64,000 bases of DNA from Coffea arabica (Eukaryota; Streptophyta; Magnoliopsida; Gentianales; Rubiaceae), in NCBI RefSeq assembly GCF_036785885.1, contig NC_092323.1, positions 7,882,501 through 7,946,500 on the forward strand. The letters are read 5' to 3'. Every line of letters starts with the position of its first letter. Position 1 is the first letter of the stretch. Positions 1-11,400 of this stretch are shown here, in pieces. A model generated the notes under the pieces. It worked only from the letters and a program-made list of their open reading frames with translations, did no database searches and was not told the DNA's origin. The translations under genes were made by a program, and so were the position numbers.

Positions 1-1458
1 TAACAAACCACTGCCTTGGGAGGACTGGTCTGTGGCACCCAACTCTTCGAGAAATATTCCAATCCTTTAGAGTTCACCTGATATGACTGCATCACAGGAT
101 TCAAATTCTTAGAAAGATGTAAAAACTTTCATAAATGCTGTGAAACTATATAAAGACAAAAGATGCCACTGGTAAACGCTAGTTTTCAAAATAAACATGA
201 AAGTTTGCGAAAATATGAATGATTTCTAGCTTAGGCTAGTCGACAGAGACTAGACAACTATCAGTCAATTGTAGCAGTTATAATAGTGTACAAATAGAAA
301 TTTATGGCACTCTAAAGCTATGTCTATTAACTGACTTATCATCATGACAATCTTCTCAAAATGGAAAATCATTTTTCTTTATCACTTTTTCAAGGACGAC
401 AAGCAAATAGACTACTATTATAGTAGATGACCCGGATACGATGGGACACATTCCAGTTATTTTTTTTTTTTTGGTAGGAAAGACTTGCATAAAATAAAAA
501 GGAAAGGTTACAACTTAGCAAAGATAGGATTAGAAAGATATACTAAGAAGTTGTACCTCCTTCATCGTCAAGCCATCACTTGGGATCTGTTAAAACACAA
601 ACACACAGCAAGTCAGCATCACCTAGCAAATTGTCAATCCAAGAAAAAGGAACTCAAACTTCAACACAATATGATTCCTACGACGAAACTAGATTTTTTA
701 CTAAACCATATATTTCGACCGAGCCAAATCCAATAAAAGAAGAAAAAATTTGCTGCTCCAACAGTTAAAACCATGCATATCCACAAATCTTAACCAAGGA
801 TGGAAGAGGCAAAACCCTTCCAATAACAGAAACCATATCCCATTTTATGGGTGCCAGATGCAATCTTGTAAAAGTGCATCTGCCCTTCTAATTCGTTTAA
901 CAGCAAGTGGAGTGTACTTGGAGTAGCTTGAACACATATAAGCAATTCTACGCATTTGCTAAAAAATAACCAATAAGCCATGTATATCATCAATAAGCTT
1001 TCTTCACAATGGCGTAAGTTTTATCAAATTACCAATCCCTTGAGCACCTGTTGCAATGTGCAATAATTACCTTGAACAAAATATGATCAATTGAAAGTTG
1101 AATATCCTTGAAGGCCTCGCGAGCAAGCCTTCGGGCCCCAACCTCTTGCATATTTGTATCCATTATCTTCTGCAACTCTTGACTTATCCATGGGAACTTC
1201 TCAAACCTCAACATTGTAGCCCTTTTCTTACCCCTCAAGGACGAAGTTTTAACCTTTGCCTCTAAATTATACAATATCAAATATTTGTCAGAACCCAGAA
1301 AATCTATCAACAAAAAGAGAAAAAGAAAGAAAAATCAAAAGCAGCTAGATGACTTCTGGGAAGCTATTCAAAATGTCAATGGTACCTATGGGATTGTTAT
1401 GAAGCTGTTCGTGCTGGTTTTTAGCAGACGATAAGCATGGTACCAACAACAGAAGCAT
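1..1458 (-). CDS. alpha/beta hydrolase, monoacylglycerol lipase / caffeoylshikimate esterase-like (5' part, cut by window edge)
   Basis: Serine hydrolase of the plant monoglyceride-lipase family, which cleaves monoacylglycerols or phenolic esters. I read three minus-strand exons: 1458-1386, 1261-1071 and 107-1, the last running off the window. The start is ATG at 1458. Exon 1 ends in phase 1 before GT (1385-1384) and joins exon 2 after AG at 1263-1262, keeping frame. Exon 2 holds the family hallmark N-terminal helix (ARRLAREAFKDIQLSIDH). Exon 3 holds the VNSKGLEYFSKSW block that precedes the oxyanion-hole HGYG region. The catalytic Ser-Asp-His residues lie outside the window. The hydrophobic N-terminus followed by a basic stretch could be a plastid transit peptide (inference). 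Family assignment is firm. Exon 1 is the weakest part, because it rests only on frame-compatible splice sites. The substrate cannot be told from this part. Confidence 0.75.
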
Positions 1459-1747
1459 TGGGCCTTTTAAAGCCGCGCGATTCTGGGATGGTCAAGAATC
1501 TGTTTGTCAGTATTAGACTTTTTAGTAGCGTTCAATAAAAGTGTTTTAAAAATATGGGAGGTTGAATTCAAGGAGATGCGGGGTCTTGAGGAAAAGTAAT
1601 AGTCGGAATGCGTACTTGGCTAAACAGAGAAAAAGGAAGACGTAGAGGCAGTTGCTGATTCCGCGTGTCGGAGATGTTCCTCTTTTGTCTTTTTCCCCCC
1701 CTTTTATTCTAATTTTTTTTCTTTCATTTGTTCTTCGCGTTGCTTAA
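1459..1747 (-). promoter_or_regulatory. 5' flank of the alpha/beta hydrolase gene
   Basis: This is the gene-free stretch between the hydrolase start and the next mobile element, so it must hold its 5' leader and proximal promoter. I see no convincing TATA box or named motif. Long pyrimidine runs occur near 1680-1735. Confidence 0.35.
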
Positions 1748-1756
1748 ATAAATCTA

Positions 1757-2559
1757 GGAATAATTTTGGAAACTCCCCTGAGGTTTCGACAATTTCACTG
1801 AGCTCCCCTGAAGTTTAAAAAATTGCACATACCTCCTTTAATTTGATAGTTTTAGTAACAAAATCTTAAAATAATATTGACTTGATCAAATTTTTAAATG
1901 AATACCCAAAAATGCACTTGTGTAATGAGTTTTAATTTACTTTTTTATAAAATTATAAGATTATTTAATGTAATTACAAGGAAAATGTGCCGAATTTTTC
2001 ATGTGCATACCTACTATTTGATAAACAACTATAATAATAATTTTATCACTATGATAGGATACTTTTGATGGTATTTTATTATGGATTTAGATTTATAAGA
2101 TAGAAAATAAAATGTTGAAATAATTGATTCAGAGTTTATGAATTTTTTTACTAGTGGGGTTATCATAATTTAGTAGTGATTTTGGGCAATTTCCTTTTGA
2201 TTTATTGTTAATTTTAATACCAAAAAATAGAAAACAAAGATTAGCGAAAAATATCGGATTACGTATAAAATTAATTCATAAAAAAAATTAGTTCGACATT
2301 TGATTACAATAGAAACTAGAGATAATAGTAGTAATTTTACAAATTTATTGGGAAAAAATTAAAATAAAAAGGAAAAAGAATGAAAAAATAACTTTAAAGT
2401 CATTCTAAGTATAAGCATCCAAACAAGGGAATTACATTAAAATATTTAAGGATAATATTATCATTTTAAATGACAAGGGAGGTGTGTGTAATTTTTCAAA
2501 CCTTAGACAAGCTCAGTAAAATTGTCATAAATCTCAGGGGAGGTTTCTGAAATTATCCC
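1757..2559. mobile_element. non-autonomous Mutator-like element (803 bp)
   Basis: The two ends are inverted copies: the left reads GGAATAATTTTGGAAAC and the right, reverse-complemented, GGGATAATTTCAGAAAC. Both continue through CTCCCCTGAGxTTTxxGACAATTT and ACTGAGC. The element is flanked by identical 9-bp direct repeats ATAAATCTA at 1748-1756 and 2560-2568, the TSD size of the Mutator superfamily. The interior is AT-rich with no coding potential. Confidence 0.88.
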
Positions 2560-2568
2560 ATAAATCTA

Positions 2569-3778
2569 ATTTGCGGACTTCTCTTCGTCATCGTTCCTAT
2601 TGTATGAATTGAGGCAATCAAAATGTCAGTGTATATCACATTGACCCGGAAAGTTTCACGGTTGCATCTTATAGACTTTTTTTAAAAAAAATATTATTTT
2701 AGGTGTTAATTTCAAAATTGAAATCTTAAAATATCAAACTTTCTTCCGTAGCTGAAGACTCTAGGAATGTTTTTTTCTTTTTTTTTAAAAAAAATGTAAA
2801 GCTGGTAAAATTTAAAGAGCACATTATAATGAAGATACTTATCGGTCCGTGCAAACTTCATAGTCAAATAGAACTTGTTGTTCCACATTAAATGTTTTTA
2901 TGGTCTTACCTTCTTGTCACGGCGTTTGTGATGTGTTACTTGCATATTAATTGTTTTCTTTGAGGGAAACGTGCATCGTTCAATGACAATTAAATAGTCT
3001 GGGTATACTTAAAACATTAATTATTATTAACAAACATTTTCTGCTTTAATTAATAGTACAAGTTTTGAAGTAGTAGTAATTAAAACTAAGGAGCTTTGCG
3101 TTCACACTGCACATGCAGGGATGGACGTACATTTTACCATTATCTATCATGGGAATCTGGTAAGGCGGCCAGTCCATTTTGGGTTCTGAAATGTAAAAAA
3201 TATATATATATATATGTATTTTAGGCATCGGGGAAGGTGCCCGAAGACTGACGGAACAGATAAACAAGGGATTGATCGATTTTTATGGAGCAGTTTTTTG
3301 GATTGGAACAGGTACTTTCGTGGACTTGGAAAATTCTAACGGGTGCGCTTTTGAAGACTTGGAATCCGTCCCCACACCAAAACATCGCCGGGTACGGATT
3401 AGAGCCAAGACAAGATGCCTTTGAATGATGGCGATGATTTGTATTTTTTTTTTTTTTTTATGATGATAAAACAACGACCCTTATACTTTGAAGTGGAATT
3501 CCAGACAGGTGCTGTTGGTGACTTCATTCATATAATACTACTAATAGTCTCGCTTTGGAAAATTCGAACCAGTTACTTTTCAAGACACCATTCATGTAAC
3601 GACAAATCTAATACGCCTTAGAAATCCGGCAAATGATTATGCGTGAAGACAAGCGCTGCACCACGATGACCGGAAGTGAACGACCCTTAAATATATAATT
3701 TGAAAAACGTGATGTGGACATACACTGAATGGAAAAAACATGATGGAGTGCAGATGCCGGAGACTATAACCGCTTCTG
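2569..3778. other. gene-free AT-rich stretch
   Basis: No gene recognised. It contains a short TA run at about 3199-3216 and several homopolymer tracts. Short open frames at 3046-3621 have no recognisable similarity. Confidence 0.5.
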
Positions 3779-5730
3779 TGCCGTAATCATTTACCATATC
3801 CTTCTCTGCGTTGTTTAGTATTCTATTCCCCGAATGACCTGAAACTTTGAAAACTTTTTCCCTTCTCTTTTTTTTTTTTTTATGTTTAATATTTTTAATG
3901 ATGCATAATCAAGCAAAAGATAACAACGTTGAATTAGTGGACGAGATAAGATCAAAATGAAGACAAAAAATTCAACAGTTGAAGTGAGAAATTCAAAATT
4001 AAAGTTACATGCAATTGTGGATCAATCGTTGCATGTAAGTGTGCCTGTGCAGCAAACATCCCAATGCTGCCATGTAGTACATTATTGAAAGTTGTACCGG
4101 AAGTGACTGGTAAATTTTCACGACAAAGAAATTATTGAATTGGTAAAAATAGTAAGTATTCAGATATGATTATGAAAATCTTAAAATATATTTTTTTTAA
4201 AAAAAAATATCTTCTTGAACGAGTATATTTCAAAAATTGGTGAGAAGTTTGCAGACGCGTGGTTTACAATGTCGAGTTATTTTTTTTTGTTGAGTAAGCT
4301 GGATAATTACCTTTAAGTCCCGTGTAAACTACTTGACACGAAGAATAAAATGTTTAAATTGAAATTTATGTAAATCCTAATTAACAATGAGGTGGGGAGT
4401 ACGCATCCTGCATAGAGACAAGAGGAAAGTCTAGGACAACATGCTTGCGCCGTAATCATTTACTAAACCTTCAATAATATATTATTATTGTTTAGTATTC
4501 CCCGAATCTTTGAAAAAAATTTCTCTTTTTTTTTTATGTTTAATATTTTTAATGATGCATGCATAATCAAGCAAAAGATAACAACGTTGAATTAGCAGAT
4601 GAGATAAGATCAAACTGAAGACAAAAAATTCAACAGTTAAGTGAAAAATTTGCAAGTGAGAAATCGAAAATTGAAGTTATAATTTGACGACGATTAGCTG
4701 CAACAATTAGTAAATGATTGAAATTGAGTTAGTGAATGTGATATCAAGCATTAATTTGTACGTAAAGTTTGCAGCAAACATCCAAACGCCGCCATGTACA
4801 TTATTGTAATTTGTGCCGGATAAATTGAATTGGTAAAAATAGACGTGATTATGAAAACCGTAAAAGATATTAAAAAAAAAAAACCTTGTGGAACGAGTAT
4901 GTTTCGAAAATTGCAGATGCATAGCTTGAAACGGTTTACAGTAATGTCGTGTTATATTTTGTTTAGTGAGTAGGATACCTAGCTTTAAGTCCTCCCGAGC
5001 AATGTACGATAATCACTTTGAACGACTCGACACGATGAATAAACTATTTAAATTGATTATTTCATGTAAATCCTAACATTTAAGGAGTCAAAAAAGGAGG
5101 GTTAGAGTGCAAATGCATGGAGACAAGAAAGTTCAGGACAACGTGCACGTGCCTTAATAATTTACTACTAAACCTTCGATATATTTATTATTGTTTAGTA
5201 TTTGCCCAATATAATATGATGACCTTGACACTTTGAAAATTTGTTCTTTATTTTATATTTAATCTTTTTAATGATGCGTGATCAAGCAAAAGATCACGTT
5301 GAATTAGTAGATGATGATATGCTTGAACCGAAGACAAAAATTCAGTGGTTAAGTTAGAAATTCAAAATTGACGTTATAATTTGACTATTAATTAATTAAC
5401 TACAACAACGTACGTAAATGATTGAAATTGAATTAGAATGCAAGTGTCCTAATTAATGCCATGTACCACATTTGTAAGTTGCACTGGAAGTTCACGATGT
5501 ATTATAATGCAGATTAAGAACATTTGTGGTTTCGATAACACTGACAAAGAAATTGAATTGGTACAGATAGTATTCAGACATGACGGCTATGAAAAACTTA
5601 AAACATATAAATAAAAAAATAAAAAAATAAAAAAATCTTGAAGAATAACTAGCTTGAAGCCTTGTGCAATGTACGAGAATCACTTTAATACGAAGAATAG
5701 ATTGTTTAAATTGATTATATAGAAATTTAG
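3779..5730 (+). repeat. three tandem diverged copies of a 660-715 bp non-coding unit
   Basis: Copies run roughly 3780-4447, 4448-5150 and 5151-5730. Each has the same order of blocks: GCCGTAATCATTTAC-like start, TTGTTTAGTATTC, a T-run followed by TTTAATxTTTTTAATGATGC, ATCAAGCAAAAGAT, GTTGAATTAG, AAGACAAAAA-TTCA, and TGTTTAAATTGA near the end. The ATCAAGC anchor recurs at 3908, 4566 and 5281, giving spacings of 658 and 715 bp. No unit has a conserved reading frame, and no TSD was found. Confidence 0.85.
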
Positions 5731-6593
5731 GTAATACTTTGCACAACTTTTTAAGCTAATTGTTCAATTCATTTGAAAAGTCACCTAAAATTTTGTTGAT
5801 AAGTTAGTTTAGTTAAGCTTTGATTTCAAATCTTCCATCTTGGTCTTGGTCAAAATCGTACTTTTTTAAAAAAAAAATAATAAATTTGGTTTGTTAAGTA
5901 TATTATGCTTATATATATATATTAATTGTTTGTTTTGAATTTCTTTATGCCTTGAGATTTATATGCCTTTTGTTGTGACTTATAACTAGTTATATGTATA
6001 TGTCGGTATGGACTGTTGACCATCTCATTAATAATGAATATCATATTAATATTATTCTGACAATTTGTACATATTTGGTCATAACACATAATACTTAATT
6101 ACTCATCACATAATACATTTGAATGCTTAAAACTACATAATATTTTCAGAGATCACAACAACATGTCAGTGGGAAGCTTCAGGCCTGAAATATTAATGCA
6201 TGTATGAAACACTCACGCCACCAATTACAACGAAGACAAAATAGACTAAATGCACAAGAGAGTGAAGCGACGACCGATGGGAGAAGGGACAGTTGTATTT
6301 GGTGGTCTACTGTTGCCTTCTTGGACCAGGAACTTGGACCAATTAGTTTTTATGGGTTGTCACTTACTTGTAGCCTGCAAATTGAATCCCCGTGCAAGCA
6401 ACAACTGGACAATTTCGTAAAGGACAACGAGGACAGAAAATATATGACATTTTCTTGAGTCGTACAATTTCTGAATGGGAAAGTAGAAACATCAGTCGCA
6501 ACAACTGCCTTTTCTTTTTCCTTTTTTCTTTTTTTCTATGCTTTTCAATACGCATTGCATGTGCTCTTAGTACACCATATTAATATCTATCGA
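5731..6593. other. gene-free AT-rich stretch
   Basis: Nothing recognised apart from a short TA run near 5912-5923 and low-complexity T/A tracts. Confidence 0.45.
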
Positions 6594-6850
6594 CTATAGG
6601 AACTCTCGCATCATCTGTTCTCACTCTTAGAGTAGTTGGTCATTAAGAGAGATTTAAAACTCTACTTGAATGCAGGTCAAGAGATTTTGATCCCTCAACC
6701 TATATTCTAATATCCAGGCTTTTTTAAAAATATTTTAACCGTCTGAATGAATCGATGATGGTTCACCGAATTTTTCTTGATCTGTTTAAGTACGCTAGGA
6801 GTAGTTGTAGTTGTGGAGACCAAAAAAAAAAAAAGGCTATAGGAACTCTC
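6594..6850 (+). mobile_element. tRNA-derived SINE with 14-bp target-site duplication
   Basis: Identical 14-bp direct repeats CTATAGGAACTCTC occupy 6594-6607 and 6837-6850. The ~229-bp body between them begins with a tRNA-like segment: an A-box-like AGAGTAGTTGGTCATTAAG near 6630 and a B-box-like GAGATTTTGATCCCTC near 6680. It ends in an A-run (about 6822-6834) just before the right repeat. Head, pol III-like boxes, A-tail and TSD together indicate a SINE insertion on the plus strand. Confidence 0.8.
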
Positions 6851-7226
6851 ACGAAGGAATCTTTACATCAACCAATTCATTATCTTGACAACCTAGACTA
6901 ATATAGTGATCCAAAACCAAAATGTAAACCATCATGCCTTCTAAGTTTTGTTGAAATATTACAGCGCCACGCTTACAATTTCAAGGGGGATTAAGAAATG
7001 AAACAAATTGATGCTCCTTCGAGCTGCTGATAAACCTATCATGATTGCTGTAACACAATACTATGGACGTCAGCCAGGATTCTTTTACAAAAGATTTTGG
7101 AGATAGAACGCGTGTATTATTTCATTATTTGTCTACAAGGGTAGAAGACTAGATCATGCAAAAGGGCATGAATGAAGTAGCAAAAAGGCATTAACATGAT
7201 GAGACAAAACAAAACAAAAACAGACA
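6851..7226. other. gene-free spacer 5' of the tRNA on the plus strand
   Basis: No gene seen. On the minus strand this is the tRNA 3' flank. The A5 run at 7216-7220 (T5 on the minus strand) and neighbouring A4 runs fit a pol III terminator. Confidence 0.5.
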
Positions 7227-7299
7227 TGTTGCTGCCCAGGATCGAACTGGAGACCTTCAGTGTGTAAGACTGACGTGATAACCACTACACCACAGCAAC
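7227..7299 (-). tRNA. tRNA-Val(UAC)
   Basis: The minus strand folds as a complete 73-nt cloverleaf without intron. Acceptor GTTGCTG (5' end at 7299) pairs with CAGCAAC, followed by discriminator A at 7227. The anticodon stem TCAGT/ACTGA encloses the loop CTTACAC, giving anticodon UAC (valine). The B box is AGTTCGATCCT, and the A-box region contains GTGTAGTGGTTATC. CCA is not encoded, as expected for a nuclear gene. A T5 tract lies just downstream on the minus strand. Every stem pairs, so it is probably functional. Confidence 0.96.
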
Positions 7300-7795
7300 T
7301 TGGGTGTCATTGGTAGGTTTCTAGGATAGATATTTTAGCTGAACATTTCGGTTCCACCACAGTCATTACTACAGTTGCTCTTCACGCAAGTCGTGTCATG
7401 GTTCTAAGATTTGTTGCATTAGTGAAGATATGATCAGGTTGGATTGACTTGATTTTCTTTCAATGAAAGGGTAGAAGTTTGTTTGGGATTATACGACTAC
7501 TGTCATAGTGTCATTTTGTAGCTCGTAGTAGTTCGGGAATGGAATTCAATTTCGTGGGAAGGCCGAAGGCCTCGTTTCAAGCCAATTCCAAAATCTGCGA
7601 ATGTGATAAATTGGAATATCAAGAAATTAATGAGCGTTTTTAACACGTTCACGCTTCCAAAAAAGTTGGAGCAGTTCGTTTATCTAAATTAACCAGTTCG
7701 TCCAATAGGCAAATTCAACGTGTCTGGCAACAGTTTTAAACAACTTACCTAAAACTTACGACAATTTATCAAAAATCTATATCTATATCTATATA
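7300..7795. other. gene-free spacer ending in an ATCTAT microsatellite
   Basis: No gene recognised. It ends with about three ATCTAT units (7775-7795) that abut the Helitron-like terminus. Confidence 0.45.
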
Positions 7796-10193
7796 CTAGT
7801 GTGAATACCCGTGCTACACACGGTGCTGACATAATTGAAAAAAATAAAAATAAAATGGTGAACAAATAAAGGTAAAAAAATTGTACCAACAAAATTAAAA
7901 TGTAATATATGTTTAACAATAGTTTGAAAAATAATAGAATGTGTATATCATTCAAGAATTGTCTTTTTTTGGAAGATGGATCCTGAAAAAAAAAAATAAA
8001 AATTTATATTAAAAAAGGGAATGATATATTTCTATAAATGAATGTAATTGAATGTTGTTAAAATGAAATACTTACAAATACTAAGCATTCGATTTGATAA
8101 TCTTGTTTGAAAGTGCGAACACTCTTCACACCAATTCACTTTTAGTACGAATGCCAAAATTGGTGATTTAATTAACTTTGTTAAATTTTGTGGAGTGCGT
8201 ACTACAAATGAAAATGCACGATCTTTGCATTTTTTGTAATAATGACTTGTACTTCGATTGCATTTGAAAATTTTTAGTCCAATGAAACTACTGAAAATTT
8301 CCCCGTTACTGAACCTCCCCATCCCACGCGTCCGATTATGAGCACCGAGGCGAGGAGACTGTAGAGTAGCTCACTTTTTCCCAACTTCCAGCAAGTAGCC
8401 CACCAGTGCCAGCCACACATACTTGCAATCACAACCCCCCCCCCCCCAAAACCCTGCAAAACCAAGCACCACTTATTGAAAACAAACCAATAAATGCACT
8501 AAAATGCCTCCCATCTATACTTCAAATTGCACTTTAACCCACGAATTTTTATTTTAGGTATTTTGACCGCATATTGTTATTTTTTTGTGCGAAATTATCC
8601 CTCTAATTGCTTTTGTCTTTTTCGATTTTTTCACATGTCGCTAACTGCTTCATTCCCTCTGCGATCACTTGTATATTTAAAATCAATTTTTAATATTAAA
8701 TAAAAAGGAATCCATTAGTTTATAATATGTTCATAATGTAGATAAATTATTAAATTTGGAAAAGGGTGTATGTTCTTATAGGCTTCTTTTCTTTTCTTTT
8801 TTGGGGGAAAATGAATTTGTTCTTGTAGGTTTTTTTTTTTGGATATAGAATTGTTTTTCAAAGATTTTGGTTCTTAGTCCCTACTATGTTTAAACCATCT
8901 TTTAATATCCAACTCAATATAGTCTTTTAATTTGGCAGCCTCTATAATTTTTAATTTATTCTTTTGGGTTAAGTTCAGTTAGAATTCAGAATTTTTCAAA
9001 TACCAAGAGAAACCATATTTTTTTTTAGTCACCGTCTTCAATTCCCCATTTAATGACCCTTGTGGATTTACCGATTATGAATAGGATAGATGATGTGTTA
9101 TTAGAATTTAAAAGCTACCGCCATAGTGTTCCTATTCCATTTTTCTTTATTTCTTTTGGGTCAAGGTAATCTCTAATCCTTCCAAGTGAAGTTTAAATAT
9201 GATTGAAAAAATAGGGCCTTCAAGTACATTGCCAAGTAGCTTTAATGAGCGAGGCTATTGCAAGCCTAAAAATTGATATTCCAGAAGATCACGTTGGTTA
9301 ATTATTAGAGGTTTAACAGGCCCTACTCTGATGGTTCGAGTTTGTGTCTTATCATGAACAATAAGTGCAACTAAACTTTACAATTTTGTTCTTCACACAC
9401 ATCGTTTCCACTTTCCATTTTCGCTGAATTGCTACTGTTTGAGTAGCAACAGCATGGTCGATGCATAAATCATGCATTTAATGGGTCATTTGGAGCATGT
9501 GCTTGTGATTTTGTGTTTATACGTTATCCCACTGTTGAGTATCTTTGCTTTACGGTGTAACAATAAGCAAACGACCGTTCATAGGATTTTGTAAAAAAAT
9601 TTCAGAAATAATGGATGATCAGAAAATCAATGCAATATCATTCATGACAAAAAGCAAATCAAAAGCAAAACATGCTTAAAAGGCAGAGGGGGCTGACCTG
9701 GAAAATTAAGCCGACAAGAATATACTTCCAGTTCTTCGCAAGAAGATTGATTTCCGCTGAAGTCTATGCACATAATCTCTTCCATAACTGCTCACAAAAG
9801 AAACAAAATCAATACATTTACAAAATCAATAGAGAACCAAAAACAAATAAGAAACTGAGAGAGAGGGTATGGGAATTGGGGCTGGAATTCTTTGGAGGAG
9901 TTTTAATTGGGATGGAATTCTTAAATTGGAGAACTCTTAATTGGAGTGGACTCTTAATTGAAGTAGGAAACGTGGGATGATGATTAGAGGATTTGTAGGA
10001 GTGGTTGTAGGATGAGTTAAGAGATAGTGGGAATATTTTAAATTTAAATTTGATTGGTGATAAGGTGAGTTATAACCCACTACTTTTTATGTATTAAAAT
10101 AAATACAAAAATTTAGAAAAAAAATGAGAAGTTTAGAAGCCATTGAGAGGGTTTCTGCTAAAAATCCTTTTCTTGAATACATATAGATATAGA
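7796..10193 (-). mobile_element. candidate non-autonomous Helitron (~2.4 kb)
   Basis: Read on the minus strand, the 3' end has the Helitron signature. A GC-rich hairpin CCGTG-TGTAG-CACGG (7809-7823) is followed about 9 nt later by terminal CTAG (7796-7799), then a T in the flank. The proposed 5' end is a TC within the ATCTAT-like repeat at 10182-10196. Both ends carry (ATCTAT)n in inverted orientation, so a related element with short TIRs is also possible. No Rep/helicase coding sequence is present. The 5' boundary is approximate. Confidence 0.5.
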
Positions 10194-10390
10194 TATTGCA
10201 GAGAGGGTTTTAACATAGACCCTCCTAATGACTTCCAAACTTTCCATTTTTTTTCTAGATCTTGTATTTATTTTAATACATAAAATCTAATTAAAAACTT
10301 TAAAATAGTGGGTTATAACTAATCATATCTCTAGTCAAATTTAAAATTTAAAACTTTTCCAATATCTCATTCATAAATCATTTATAGTTT
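9990..10390. repeat. long inverted repeat centred near 10190
   Basis: The left arm (~9990-10165) matches the reverse complement of the right arm (~10205-10390). Shared blocks include GTTATAACCCACTA, TTTTATGTATTAAAATAAAT, CTAGAAAAAAAATG-like and GAGGGTxTxTGxTAAAA. The arms are roughly 80% alike by eye and separated by about 40 bp containing the ATAGAT repeat. It could mark two related elements head to head. Confidence 0.75.
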
Positions 10391-10437
10391 ATTATTTATA
10401 CTTTAAGTCCTTTTTACTCCTTAATTAAATAAAATAC

Positions 10438-10670
10438 ATTTGTCAACCCAAATTTCTCAGGGGTAATTGATTAGTCTCATTTTAAAATTATTCACCCTAT
10501 TATATTTTTATCACTTTAGTCCCTTTTATTCATTCATTAAAGAGGATTAATTTATCTAGCCAAATCCTCGAGATAATGTGATTAGTCCTATTTTTTAGTT
10601 ATTCACCCAATTATTTTTTTATCACCTTCCTTCTAGGTATATTAATCATTTGTCGAAATCTTCTAATGAT
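10438..10670 (+). repeat. diverged tandem duplication of ~112 bp in a gene-free stretch
   Basis: Two copies (from about 10438 and 10550) share CAAAT-TCTC/GAG, ATTGATTAGTC-like, TATTCACCC and TTTTTATCAC in the same order. The rest of 10391-11020 is AT-rich with no gene seen. Confidence 0.55.
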
Positions 10671-11400
10671 ATACTCTATTACTATTAATTTTTAATAATT
10701 TATGATACAATTACTAAATCAATTTTCTTGCAGTCTTAAACTTATTCTTTTTCTTTTGTATTCAGCAAACTTAGGGCACTTTAATAGGTTTGCTTTTTAT
10801 AATTTTTATGTTAGATTTTATTCATTAGGTTTTTTTAAAGTTTTAAAATTTGAATGTTGAAATTATACTCTAACATTAAATTGGAGTATGTAAATAACAA
10901 TTATGACATTTTATTTGCACTTAGAATAAACTCAATATTAATATCGTGCAAGCATCTAGATGACTTTTTATTTAGCACATGTACACCAAAAAGTGCATGT
11001 AAAGAAAAATTTATGTATGAATTTTAAATGAGCAAATTATCCCAGTGGCCACTAAACTTTTGCCATCGTCGAGTTTTGGTCACTCAACTATTAAAAGTCT
11101 GGTTTTGACCACCAAACTGTATAAAAGGTAGACGCGAGGCCATTCTGTTAGATTTAGTCGTTAACTTCACCGATGTGTCCGTCCGCGCGATTTTTAATAC
11201 AAAAGATAGGGTCAATTTAGGAAGTCGAAAATATCACTTGCACCTCTTCTTCCTCTCCCATGCATCTGTTCTTCTTCTTCCTTGCCTAAACCCAAACATC
11301 AAACAATTGACAATCAAAGAAAAACGCAACAACGAAGAATTTTGGGGGATTGAGAGACAGCAGAACAGGTTGACAAACAAGATCTTCATTTCCTGGAACG

